Source: Homarus americanus
Lineage: Eukaryota > Arthropoda > Malacostraca > Decapoda > Nephropidae
Assembly (NCBI RefSeq): GCF_018991925.1
Contig: NW_024724368.1
Span: 6,198,652-6,262,651 of the forward strand
Reading direction: 5' to 3'
Length of the DNA stretch: 64,000 nucleotides
Shown: in pieces, positions 1-9,731 of the stretch
Position numbering within the stretch: position 1 is the stretch's first letter
How the letters are laid out: every line of letters starts with the position of its first letter
Made by a program: the position numbers and the translations under genes
Notes under the pieces: generated by a model
What the model was told of the DNA's origin: nothing
The model's input: the letters and a program-made list of their open reading frames with translations, nothing else
Databases searched by the model: none

Positions 1-105
1 CTCGGAGGGAATTTCCTTGGTTATTTTCACGGGTCTTCGGGCGATAAATGTTTATGTTTTTAGAGGAAAAGAAGTTAATTGCATTTTTATAGTGAGGCCC
101 CCCCT

Positions 106-150
<45 letters not shown>

Positions 151-1600
151 CTACTAATCTTTTTTTCTCCCTCCAGCCTCCTTCCATTACTCACCTCCCC
201 CTTTCCCTTCCCTTCCCTCCCCTCCCCCAATACTCTTCTCCTACACGTCATCTACACTACTCTATGTCTTTACCTCCCCCTCCACCCACTCTACAGCCCC
301 CCTCCACCCTCTCAACACCTCCACCTCCCGCTCTCAGCTCCCCAAGTATTTAAACAACGTCATTTTGTATTCAATGTCTTCAGCAATTATTGTAAATGTT
401 TTAATTTTAAACCGTTAGAAATTGAGTTATGTATTGTAATTTCAGTTTTCTGTACTGAGGCGTTACATTTTTTTGTGTTACAGTCGCTGTATTAACCACG
501 TGTAAGATACAGCACACGTCTATCAAGGATGGAAATTTAACTTAAGCTGTATTTTGAATCATTGTTTAAAATCTACATTACAGAATACAGCTTAAGTTTG
601 GGTAAAGCATCTCAGGGTTTTTTTTTTATTTATGGGCATTACTGTATCAGCTCTCACAAATTACATACAACACTGGCTAGTCGAGGACGTAAGCCATCCT
701 CACCGTACACTGGCCTCTCGTTAAGACCGCCAATGCTATACAAAACATGTTGGTGGAGAATGCAAATGTTGTTCTATTTATGAGAGGCGCTGTATCTGGC
801 CCGGCGGACTACAGCTCAAGTTGGTCGAGAATGCAAATGTTGTGTGTTAACTCAATTTCCTGGAGGGTGAAGAAGCTGGCGCGTCTCTCAGCACCCGGGT
901 AATGCGTTCCTCCTTCAGCACACGAGGCACCGGACCCATCATCACCCCCGCAGACAACCCACGTCGGCGCCAGGATAGATGCGAGCCAGGCCAAATATAC
1001 ACACGACTTGAAGCGAAGTGTGAAAATATACGCACCTAAGTCAGCCCAAAGAAGACTTAATGAACTTAGAACAAAACGGCAGAGAGGTGCATAGAACGAG
1101 AGGGAGATGAACAGAAAGGGAGAAACATTCATACACTTTCATCCTCAACTATCAACGAGACCCCTCCCTCCCTCCCTCCCACCCCCGACTTACACTCTCT
1201 CACAACACACGAAGCACGAGTCACCCCAAGCATCTCCAGTCCTCCTAAGTGTATTGGTTGAATCTACTTTGTGAGTACAACATATCTCTTGCCTTTTCTT
1301 TCTCCTTCCTAAAGTGACCCTGAGTTTATATAATAATAGTTGCAACTCGTGTAACGAGGATGGCCGGCCCAAGGGCCACCTAGGCGTGAATTTGTTTAAG
1401 GTATATAAGCTGTTGCCAACACAACAACCACACCCCAAGTTAATGAGTTGCATGACCTAGTGTCCGAGAAGACCGGACAACTCGCCAACTGCACTGGCTA
1501 ACCATTACCCCGGAACACGATCCGCAAATCGATTAACATCCAGATCCCCAATTACTGCTGGGTAGACAGAGATTCAAATGGCGTAAAGAAACCTGCCCAT
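1..1600. other. non-coding: microsatellite, hairpin, local duplication
   Basis: It holds a (CT)n run at 108-146 followed by a pyrimidine-rich tract to about 345. A hairpin pairs 539-556 with 581-598 (stem CTTAAGCTGTAT). The motif GAGAATGCAAATGTTGT is repeated about 71 bases apart near 756 and 826. No gene is supported. Confidence 0.6.
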
Positions 1601-1605
1601 AGTTT

Positions 1606-1683
1606 CATTCTGCCCGGGGGTCGAACCCGGGTCCCGCTCGCTTGTGAGGCGAGCAAGCTGACCACACACCCACTGACGACAAT
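1606..1683 (-). pseudogene. tRNA-like sequence / tRNA-derived SINE head (Val-CAC-like)
   Basis: On the minus strand the T arm CCGGG-TTCGACC-CCCGG and anticodon arm CTCGC-CTCACAA-GCGAG (anticodon CAC) are perfect. The acceptor arm pairs at only about 4 of 7 positions and the D arm is over-long. It is either a decayed tRNA-Val or the Pol III head of a SINE. Confidence 0.6.
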
Positions 1684-1979
1684 GTAACTGCTTCCCTGGA
1701 TGTTCTGGGCTTCACTCCCTCACCTGTGTTCTATGATAATGACACAATCCTATTCTATATAATGTTCATCTCGTTAATTTCCAGCAAAGTTTAATGGGTT
1801 ACGCCAACACTTCCCACAATAGCCGCTGTCTTCCCCTCCAGCTAGTAACTGGTGTATAACTTGGGCTGCCACAAATTGGTGTACTGTACTTGGGGTATTT
1901 CCTTCAACAATGACATTTTGAACCTTTTTGGTGGAAACGGCTTTATGCTCCGTATATTCTTTGACCTCTCGTACAATGG

Positions 1980-2213
1980 TTGAAAGGCGTTAGAGGTCTG
2001 TCCCACCAGTCTTATGGGTCATATTTCTGTTGCTACCTTGACTATCAATATGGCGCCCCGACTATTAAATATGATGTTCCACAAGGCTGCAGTCTTGGAC
2101 CAACGTTGTTTGTATTGTATATAAATTACATAGTCCTCTCGAGTGGTCATATTAAGTGCATTAAATTTGCAAATGATCTTCATTCATGGATACGGACCGT
2201 GAATTGTGATTAA
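1980..2213 (+). mobile_element. non-LTR reverse transcriptase fragment
   Basis: A short frame contains YDVPQGCSLGPTLFVLYI followed by KFANDLHSW. This is the LINE RT block normally reading VPQGS-LGP-LF-LYIND and FADD. FADD has changed to FAND, removing a catalytic Asp, so the copy is inactive. It is probably the same decayed element as the fragment at 2955-3410. Confidence 0.7.
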
Positions 2214-2419
2214 ACTAAAGCCAGTGACTAACTAATACGTAATAAACACACACTGAACCTTGAAAAAACTCAGTATTATGTGATTCTAAAGACTTGGTCC
2301 CCTGAGTTGTTTGGGCGTGAAGAAGCACATTTAATTTATGTAAAGTAAACGTCTCGCACAATGTCATCCTGTACCTCACCAGTTACTCACCAAGAGAACA
2401 CTAAATCAGGCTATACTAA

Positions 2420-2505
2420 GATCACCTGTAGATTAGCTTCCCCAGTGTTGTCACCTGATCCTACCTGGGTTGGTTAGGTTAGGTTAGGTTAGGTTACTGA
2501 ACCCA
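2420..2505. repeat. foldback family, left half
   Basis: AGATCACCTGTAGATTAG, then CACCTGAT, then a GGTTA tract. It matches one arm of the dispersed family described at 13002-13201. Confidence 0.7.
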
Positions 2506-2831
2506 AAACAGATGTAGAAAAAATTAAAGGAATATACAGAAAGCCAGAGAGATGTACAAAGGGCGACAAAAAAATGTACAAAAAGTGAAGGAAATGTACA
2601 GAACACAACAACCAGTATGCCACCCCCCCCCTCCTCCTCCTCCCACCCCGCAAACAGGTTCCTTTCCGCCTCCTGATAGGTACTGTGATCTGCTGTTAAG
2701 TGCCCCTGAGTTACCCTAATGATGGTTTATGTCACCCGTGGCACTGAGTGGTAGTTACCGCAGGCACTCTGGTAATTAGTCGTCAGGATGCGGCCCACGG
2801 TGGCTGCCTACATGGTGGTGGGGTGGGTTTA

Positions 2832-2835
<4 letters not shown>

Positions 2836-2865
<30 letters not shown>

Positions 2866-2910
2866 GTGTGTGTGTCTGTGTGTGTGTGTGAGTGTGTGTG
2901 TTTGTGTGTA
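2836..2910. repeat. (GA)n then (GT)n microsatellites
   Basis: GA dinucleotides run to about 2862, then an imperfect GT tract. Confidence 0.9.
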
Positions 2911-2954
2911 CACTTAAGGCAGTGAATAATAAGTCAAAGACACATTCATTTAAA

Positions 2955-3410
2955 TTTGGTGAGAAGCTTCTGTACCATCATCGATACCGTCTCCTACTTC
3001 CACCCGAAATCCCTCGTCCTCGAATTGCTGTTCGACACCACAACCGCATCCAGCCCATACGAGCACGAACAGATCGCGAAAACAAGAACAACCCAATCCC
3101 AACCATTGTAAAATTTATCAACAACTCGTAATCAACCAGTGTGTTCACTCCCTGCTAATCTTACTTTAATATTGTTACTATGTTGAAATTCCCTATTGAA
3201 TGACCTTCTCCCCACCTAGTTATTATATATATATCATATCTGCACCACCTATGTTACTTGGGTAGTATTTGTTAATCAGGTGACCCATTCCCCAATTATG
3301 TACCTTTCATCTTCTCTATTGACTTTATTATTAGCCATTTGTGCTGTCATGTTCTTTCAATAAATTGTTAATTATTATTATTATTATCATTATTATTATT
3401 TGCACACATT
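2955..3410 (+). mobile_element. LINE 3' end with ATT tail
   Basis: The frame before the stop at 3129-3131 reads IPRPRIAVRHHNRIQPIRAR then IPTIVKFINNS. It resembles the C-terminal end of LINE ORF2 in arthropods (RHHHR...RT....PRTI.DWN.LP). About 240 bases of 3' UTR and an (ATT)n-type tail at 3371-3402 follow, a common LINE terminus. (CA)n runs follow to about 3470. Confidence 0.5.
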
Positions 3411-3589
3411 GACAGATACACACACACACACACAGACACACACACACACAGACATACAGACATACTCGGACACACTGATAAACATACAGACACACTGACA
3501 GACAGATGCACAGACCAAGTCAACCAGAAACAGGACAGGAAGTTGAGGCCTTGGCCATTACTCTACTGCTGTCACCACTGTCTTGATGA

Positions 3590-4120
3590 CTTCCCTGGGA
3601 GAACTACCCTCACCCCCTCACCTCACCACCCCTCACCCCCGCCTCTCACTTCACCGCCCCTCACTCCTCACCCCCGCCCCTCACCTCACCCTCACCACCC
3701 TCACCCCCGCCCCTCACCTCACCACCCTCACCTCCCCTCACCCCGCCTCTCACTTCACCGCCCCCTCCCTAACCCCCACCTCACCCCGCCCCTCACCTCA
3801 CCACCCTTACCTCACCCTCACCCCTCACCTCACCATCACCCCCGCCTCTCACCTCACCCCCGCCTCTCATCCCACTGCCCCTCGCCCCTTCCGCTCCCCA
3901 TCCCTGCCTCTCAGTCTTCAACCTTATCCCACCGCCTCTCACCCCTCACCCCAGCTCTCACCCATCACCCCTTGCCTCTCAACCCCGCCTCTCTTTCCTC
4001 CCCTCACCCCAGGCTCCTCACCCTCGCTCCTTAACCCCCAACACCTGCTTCTGGGTCGCTCCCCTCATCCCCCACACCCTTACCCTCTTCACCCTCGCCT
4101 CTCACTCCAGGTTCATCAAA
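3590..4120. repeat. C-rich pyrimidine low-complexity block
   Basis: Degenerate CCTCACCCCGCCTCTCACTTC units. The long frames here are repeat translations. Confidence 0.8.
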
Positions 4121-4128
4121 TCTACCCC

Positions 4129-4332
4129 ATCAACACCACGTGGGCCACACTACCTCCAGGACACCCCATCAACACCACGTGGGCCACACTACCTCCAGGA
4201 CACCCCATCAGCACCACGTGGGCCACACTACCTCCAGGACACCCCATCAGCACCACGTGGGCCACACTACCTCCAGGACACCCCATCAGCACCACGTGGG
4301 CCACAATACCTCCAGGCCATCCCATCAACACC
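4129..4332. repeat. 39-bp minisatellite with CACGTG
   Basis: About five units of ATCAACACCACGTGGGCC plus ACACTACCTCCAGGACACCCC. Because 39 is a multiple of three, open frames occur on both strands. Each unit contains one palindromic CACGTG E-box. Confidence 0.9.
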
Positions 4333-4333
4333 A

Positions 4334-5160
4334 TAAGAACATAATGATGGAGGAAACTGCAGCGGACCTATTGGCTCATACTAGACAGTCCCGTTTACAC
4401 CCAACCCCTATCTCTCATATATCCGTCCAACCTATTTTTGAAGTTATCCAGCGTATTCGAGTTAATGATGATATTTGGTAACTTGTTCCACTCATCCACT
4501 ACTCTTATTTCCATACCAGTGTTTACCTATCTCCAGCCTAAATCTAAATGTGTCTAAATTTTAAACCATTGCTACGAGTTCGCTCCTGGTTGGATAGTTT
4601 GAGCACCTTTGTTAAGTCACGTTTGTTTAACCCTGACTTCCGTTTATGCACCTCGATCATATCGCCCCTCACTCTACGTCTCTCGAGGGAGTACTCAAGG
4701 TTCCTAATGCCAGAATTAGTCTTGTCATTCTCCTCTGAATTCTTACTAGGGATTTTTTTATCCATTCTGTAGTACGGTGACCAGAATTGAACAGCGTAAT
4801 CCAAGTGAGGTCTCACAAGCGCAAGATATAGTTTAGAATAACCTCGCTCGTCTTGTAACTAACACTTTGTATGAACCCACGTTCGAGCAAATACACATTG
4901 TAGTCTTGGTTTAAGATTCCTACTTATCATTACTCCTAAATCTTTTTATGTTACAACATTGTTCATCTGATATTTATTTTCTCTATTTACTTTTCGACAT
5001 TATATTTCATCTGCCATTTTTCGGAGTCCTCGTCATTTATTTACACGCCCCATTTTAGTGTCGTCAGCAAATTTCCTTACATAGCTGTCTACACCTATAT
5101 CTATGTCGTTAACGTATATAATAAATAGTATTGATCCAAGTATTGAGCCTTGGGGTTAGA
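4334..5160 (-). mobile_element. CR1-like LINE fragment A (RT 3' half to 3' end)
   Basis: Minus-strand translation gives QGSILGSILFIIYVNDI and KFADDTK (5160-5020), then after frameshifts MRPHLDYAVQFWSPYYR and LERRRVRGDMIEVHK (4816-4600). These are the CR1-type RT and its C-terminal domain. The 3' end with CATAAGAACATAATGATGG is at 4334. Stops and frameshifts make it a fossil. Confidence 0.85.
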
Positions 5161-5165
5161 TTAGC

Positions 5166-5228
5166 ATTAGTGTGGTTAAATCACGAGGTGAAAGAAGCAG
5201 GGGAGGTAAGCTTCAGGTGACTCGAATG
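5166..5228. repeat. foldback family, right half
   Basis: GGTTAAATCACGAGGTGAAA then TAAGCTTCAGGTGACTC, abutting CR1 fragment A. Confidence 0.55.
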
Positions 5229-5394
5229 ATACAAAGTCCTTATCTGTGTGAAACTTTAGGAAACGCACACACACACACGCGTACATAGACAGAAACAAAG
5301 ACATACACACAAACAAGTACGTAGACACAAGTAAAGACACACGTGAAACAAGTAACCTCGGCTGCCTATGGACGGAATTAAAAAAAAGTAAGGT

Positions 5395-5466
5395 TAGCAG
5401 AGCGTGGTTTCGATCCACGGACCTCTGGGTTATGGGCCCAGCACGCTTCCACTGCGCCACTCTGCT
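5395..5466 (-). tRNA. initiator tRNA-Met (CAT), copy 1
   Basis: This 72-nt cloverleaf has acceptor AGCAGAG/CTCTGCT with A73, anticodon stem CTGGG/CCCAG with three consecutive G:C pairs, and anticodon CAT at 5432-5434. Its A54-type T loop (GGATCGAAACC) is specific to eukaryotic initiators. The D loop reads GCGCAGTGGAAGCGTGC. A run of T follows the gene as a Pol III terminator. It faces away from copy 2 within an inverted duplication. Confidence 0.95.
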
Positions 5467-5826
5467 GTGTTAAAAGGTGTGACGTAGACTAATATTAAGT
5501 TAGGTTAGTCAAGGTAATGTGTTTCAAGCGAATAATAATAATAATAATGACGATGATGGCGGGGCGTCACCATAACATAGGACGTGATGATACAAGGTAG
5601 CGGCAGTACCTTCCAATCTGCAGGTGGGACCACCTCCAATCCCAATCCGGTCTGGCTGCTCCTGGAGCTCCAGCCGGAACCACCAAACGGGCCGTCTATA
5701 GGCAAAGGCCCGTGTCGGACTACGGTCCGACAATCTCAACAACAACAGCGGCAGTAACACATATTGCCACACACATTACCTTGACTAACCTAACTTAATA
5801 TTAGTCTACGTCACAACTCTTAACAC

Positions 5827-5898
5827 AGCAGAGTGGCGCAGAGGGAGCGTGCTGGGCCCATAACCCAGAGGTCCGTGGATCGAAACCACGCTCTGCTA
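5827..5898 (+). tRNA. initiator tRNA-Met (CAT), copy 2
   Basis: This 72-nt gene is identical to copy 1 except for two bases in the D loop (GCAGAGGGAGC). The anticodon CAT is at 5859-5861. A T-run terminator (CCTTTTTT) follows within 12 bases. The upstream 55-60 bases match the upstream flank of copy 1 in inverted orientation. Confidence 0.95.
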
Positions 5899-5939
5899 AC
5901 TTTCCTTTTTTAAGAATTTGCTGGGCAATTGTTTTCACT

Positions 5940-5985
5940 GTAAATGCTAAGGGCATACTCAGCTCTTCCTTACATTCCAGGTTAT
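5940..5985. repeat. short CR1-derived duplicate
   Basis: About 33 bases from GCTAAGGGCATACTCAGC are repeated at 6842-6875 inside CR1 fragment B, so a piece of the LINE was copied beside the tRNA. Confidence 0.7.
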
Positions 5986-6049
5986 GGTAGTACTAGTCAT
6001 GGTAGCAAAGGTTAAGGTCCTCACGCATCCTTGTTCCCAAGGTTGACAC

Positions 6050-7150
6050 AGTCGTATTTCTCTATAACATCGCCGAGACTAAGTACTTTATATTTGTCCA
6101 CATTGAATTTCATCTGAAATTTTCAGACCATCCGAAATTTTTTTTTAGATCTTCCTGTAGTTTTGCGGAGTCCTCGTTATAAGTACACGCCCTGTTTTAG
6201 TTTCATCAGCAAATTTACTTATGTTGCTGTCTACGCCGATATCTATGTCGTTTATGTATATAATAAATAATAATGGTCCAAGTACTGAGCCTTGATGTAC
6301 TCCACTAATGACGTTACTCTAATCGGATTTTGTGTCGTTAATGCTTACTCGCTGTTTTCTGTCCTGTAACCACGCACTAATCCATTTTAGAATATCTCTT
6401 CCATTGCCACGAGCCTCCACTTTTCTTATTAGTCTTTCGTGGGGGACTCTGTCGAAGGCTTTACTAAAGTCAAGATATACCACATCATAGTCGTGCCCCA
6501 CGTCCACTGATTAAAAAATAGCTGAAAAGAATGTTAATAGATTAGTTAGACATGAATGCCCACTTGTGAAGCCATGTTGGGAATCATTGATCACAACCCC
6601 ACTCAGATTTAACACCATCTACGCTGGTCATGGGGACAGTGTGGTGCGGTGCTTCTCCAAGTGATTTCGAATCGAGTTTGAAATTATTGCTTCCAGTAAT
6701 TTGCCTGCAATTGATGTTAAGCCGATTGGGCGGTAGTTAGAGGATAGTGATCTATCTCCCTTCTTGAAAATCGGTATTACATTCGCTATCCTCCAGGATT
6801 CTGGTACTACACCCGTTTTTAAGGACATGTTAAACAATTTTGCTAAGGGCATACTCAGCTCTTCCTTACATTCCTTTAATAATCTGGTGACTTATTAGGC
6901 TTTAACTCGTCTATTTCCTTACTAACGTCGTCACTAGTCACTACTATCTCGTTTAATCTGTCTCCTTCACTGTCTCTGTGTATAGTCGGTGCCTCGGGTA
7001 TCGTGTTTAAATTTTCGGTGGTGAAAACTGTTGAAAAATATTTGTTCAGATTATTGCTCATTTCTCCGTCGTTATCAGTTAGCTCGCCGGTATCTGACCG
7101 TATTGGTCCAATCTTTTCTCGTGTTTTAGTTTGATACATTTGAAAGAATC
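6050..7150 (-). mobile_element. CR1-like LINE fragment B (5' RT region)
   Basis: Read right to left it encodes IGPIRSDTGELTDND and MSNNLNKYFSTVFT (7120-7010), ESWRIANVIPIFKKGD and NYRPIGLTSIAGK (6800-6700), DVVYLDFSKAFDRVPHERL (6490-6430), then a FADET block near 6215. The order matches the CR1/jockey-type RT. The catalytic FADD reads FADE and the frame is broken at least twice, so it is dead. It overlaps fragment A in element coordinates, so the two are separate copies. Confidence 0.88.
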
Positions 7151-7154
7151 CCTT

Positions 7155-7420
7155 GGGGGGATCACCTGAAGAATCGTCACCCCAGGATATCCCACCTGAA
7201 GAATTGTCACCCCAGCCTGCTCCACCTGAAGAATCGTCACCCCTGCCCACAGTGAATAGAATTTGTATAATTAGGATAACATAAATATATTCCTTTGTGT
7301 TAGGTTAGGTTACTATTATACTGTATAGTCCCCCTACCTGACTGGAGGGTCCTGACTCCACTCACCTGAAGATTAACAACCATGGAGGGTCCTGACCCCA
7401 CCTGAAGAATTGTCACCCCA
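7155..7420. repeat. short tandem repeats of CACCTGAAGAAT-GTCACCCC
   Basis: CACCTGAAGAATCGTCACCC recurs at about 28-base spacing (7163-7245) and again near 7365 and 7400. It resembles the terminal motif of the foldback family. Confidence 0.65.
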
Positions 7421-7685
7421 GAGTTAAATAATTATTTATCCATTTAGGGTCATTTTTGTCTGATCTGAGTATTCTGTGTGGTATGGTCTGCCTTTGTGCA
7501 TTAAACAACTCATTATTTAAACTCGTTAACCTCAGATCTCGCGATCAGGTCATCCTCAACCGAGATATTTTGTGGGCACATCGTGTGAGGTCACCTCACG
7601 TGAAGTCATGTAATGCATCCCCAAATCCACCCCCCCGCCAGCAGGGTGAGTTCGTTGTGCTCCCCCTACAGTGAGGTCACTTCAG

Positions 7686-7792
7686 CCAATCACAGCCCTC
7701 CCTCGGGATGTGACGTTATGTTTTTCCTCACAGAGGAAGGCGGCATCATACCAGTTACGCTATATAAAGCACTGGAGATCCGTATCTTCTCA
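7686..7792 (+). promoter_or_regulatory. compact promoter of the SERTA gene
   Basis: In order it holds a CCAAT box at 7686-7690 (CAGCCAATCACAG), a CRE-like TGACGTTA at 7711-7718, a TATATAAA box at 7761-7768 and an initiator-like TTCTCATCAC with a predicted start at A7792. The TATA-to-start distance of 31 bp is canonical for RNA polymerase II. Spacing and order support a real promoter. Confidence 0.65.
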
Positions 7793-7814
7793 TCACTAAA
7801 AGGACGGCAGCAAG

Positions 7815-8150
7815 ATGTACTCCTCTACACAGTCAGTTGGGTGTCAGGAATGGGGACGCATCGTGCTGGACGAGAGAAAATCAGTGATTCGCATCTCGAA
7901 GGCCAAGTTCAGTGCAATAGAAGACTACGAGGAATCCCTACACAGATTCGTATTAATTAAGAACACGCTCAAGAGAGCACAACGGGAAGAGGAAGGTGGA
8001 GCCAGAGACACGTCAACAAGACCTTCTACACACCGTCACCCACCAGTCTGCTCACAGTCTTCCAAGATTAACCCTCACCTTAGTGTACAATATTGTTTGA
8101 CAACCAACATGTTCCTTGTAATAAACGAGGGGCCTGAAGTTTTAATTTAA
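7815..8150 (+). CDS. small SERTA-motif protein, intronless
   Basis: This 111-residue frame looks like a SERTA-domain protein, the class including SERTAD/TRIP-Br, CDCA4 and Drosophila taranis, which are transcriptional cofactors linked to E2F and the cell cycle. Residues 21-40 (RKSVIRISKAKF...) and 41-58 (SLHRFVLIKNTLKRAQRE) fit the SERTA pattern of an amphipathic R-SVL-IS--KL helix, then the signature SLHRSVLI-NTLK. The tail is Ser/Thr/His-rich (RDTSTRPSTHRHP) and unrecognised. The ATG has an A at -3 and lies about 23 nt after a predicted initiator; no intron is needed. The protein is shorter than vertebrate SERTADs (about 200-300 residues) and lacks their long acidic C-terminus. It could be a genuine mini-SERTA gene or a C-terminally shortened copy. 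The motif match is by eye. Confidence 0.72.
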   Translation: MYSSTQSVGCQEWGRIVLDERKSVIRISKAKFSAIEDYEESLHRFVLIKNTLKRAQREEEGGARDTSTRPSTHRHPPVCSQSSKINPHLSVQYCLTTNMFLVINEGPEVLI

Positions 8151-8197
8151 AATATTTTATATAAGTGCTGTTTCTATTGTTTTTCCTTTTCGTGTGA

Positions 8198-8203
8198 AAT
8201 AAA
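8198..8203 (+). terminator. poly(A) signal of the SERTA gene
   Basis: AATAAA lies 48 nt after the stop codon and is followed by T/GT-rich sequence, giving a predicted mRNA of only about 430 nt. Confidence 0.6.
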
Positions 8204-8457
8204 CTCAATGTAGTTATATACAGTATACTTTCATTTCCCTTCATATCGGAAAATAGCAAATATAAATTTTGTACAATTATTGCAACCCAAAAAACTGTGA
8301 AGGACTTAATATTTTAATCCACTTAGACTTATTTACTAAACACAAACTCACACCTAAAAATATTTACAACTAGAGAATTATCAGTGAAGCTACGGACCCA
8401 TACCTTGGCGGGATGTGTGGACCTTTAACACCCCAGAGTGATACTTGTATAGAACTG

Positions 8458-8458
<1 letters not shown>

Positions 8459-8490
<32 letters not shown>
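8459..8490. repeat. (CT)n microsatellite
   Basis: Sixteen CT units. Confidence 0.95.
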
Positions 8491-8494
<4 letters not shown>

Positions 8495-8644
8495 GTACAG
8501 TATATATACAGGTACATGTAGTTGTTGATGATGAGTTTGTCTCCAGGAAGTTGCTAAAGATATTATTGATGTCCTGCTGCTATGGGCGGCCAACTCCCAC
8601 ATAATATTGATCCTTTCTAAGATTAAAAAAACCCTCTCCATTGT

Positions 8645-8700
8645 CACATGCAGTGGAGGGCCAAATTTAGTCCGCGGGCAGTATCTTGCCCACCCCTGTC
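8645..8700 (-). mobile_element. hAT-type terminal inverted repeat, single end
   Basis: The minus strand begins CAGGGGTGGGCAAGATACTG and continues with CCGCGGACTAAATTTGGCCC. This resembles the CAGGGGTGGGCAA termini of hAT MITEs. A matching second end was not found. Confidence 0.4.
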
Positions 8701-8989
8701 TTTATGGCTTACAGACTTCCTTAGTGACCAACGCCAAGCCAGGTAGTAGGCAGCTACCAAACAGGGAGGTACTACCGCCTGGGAAGATATTGGAAGCATA
8801 ATGTGTTGTCTAATGGTAGACCCTGCTGCCATATGGCATCACGAAAATTGTGACCAAGTCCCAGGTTGCTCATCTGAACTTTCTGCCTCATTTACACACA
8901 ATTGCAGTATCTCAATTGTTTCTCGTAATATTGACAACATAACATACATATATTGTTTCTCACTTTTGATCTTTTTTTTCATTTTTGTA

Positions 8990-9125
8990 TTTACAGTTCT
9001 TTATTATTAGTAGTAGAAGTATTATTACTACAGAATTACTATTATTATCATTATTATTTTATAATTTTTTATTAAAAATTTTATTTGCTATGAATTATTA
9101 TTATTATTACTACTTATTATTACAT
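8990..9125. repeat. AT-rich (ATT)n degenerate tract
   Basis: TTATTATTA-type repeats interrupted by T-runs; no gene is supported. Confidence 0.8.
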
Positions 9126-9393
9126 TTTCGCCTCCCAGGCCCGATATCCTCAAGTGATACAGGGGAGGAAAAAATTCTTTCAGTGAGTGAGTCAGTCGGT
9201 TAAGTCAGCATTGATTGAGTTACTGAAGGCAATTAGTCCGTCGAATTATGTCTCAAGTAAACAAAAATCCAACAATGACTCGGTGACGATAGCCAGCGGC
9301 AGCAGCATGTAACACCTCACATGTATTAAACGTATTAAATATTACCTTGTATGTTAACATCAAATACTATCTAGTCTATTATACTTTATACAT

Positions 9394-9465
9394 AGCAGAG
9401 TGGCGCAGAGGGAGCGTGCTGGGCCCATAACCCAGAGGTCCGTGGATCGAAACCACGCTCTGCTA
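9394..9465 (+). tRNA. initiator tRNA-Met (CAT), copy 3
   Basis: The sequence is identical to copy 2, with anticodon CAT at 9426-9428. The 3' flank (TTCCTTTTTAAGAAT and beyond for about 45 bases) is homologous to that of copy 2, but the 5' flank is unrelated. It is therefore a duplication that kept gene plus 3' flank. Confidence 0.95.
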
Positions 9466-9731
9466 TACTTCCTTTTTAAGAATATGTTGGACAATTATTT
9501 TCACTGTAAATGTGTGAAAAAATAATAATTAATGGCATTGAACATTATAGGATGAAAATACTCATTGGAAAAAAAAACTAGGGTCAGTTGTAACAAGGCA
9601 GCTGATTGGTTGGCGGACGGACTTTGAAAAAACTACCACAGGTCTTAAGTATTTAATGTATAACATTTATATTGTTTAATAATTGTTCTGTGTTCATCTC
9701 TGATAATTTCCGCACTTCAGGGAGTAAAAAT

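Larger units (their letters stand above)
5395..5898. repeat. inverted duplication with two head-to-head tRNA-iMet genes
   Basis: The arm 5395-5529 (tRNA plus upstream flank) is repeated in inverted orientation at about 5766-5898. Shared flank sequence includes TTGACTAACCTAACTTAAT and TAGTCTACGTCACA. The central spacer of about 235 bases (5530-5765) contains an (AAT)n run and unique GC-rich sequence. Confidence 0.85.

Noticed and set aside
79..495. 138-codon frame after the CT run
   Set aside because: Composition is driven by CT repeats and pyrimidine-rich DNA; there is no domain, promoter or splice support.
3420..3470. Regular spaced repeats considered as CRISPR
   Set aside because: These are dinucleotide and minisatellite repeats in a eukaryotic genome; no spacer architecture is present here or elsewhere in the window.
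3543..4344. Long overlapping plus-strand frames (163 and 253 codons)
   Set aside because: They translate a C-rich block and a 39-bp minisatellite whose period is a multiple of three; both strands are open for the same reason.
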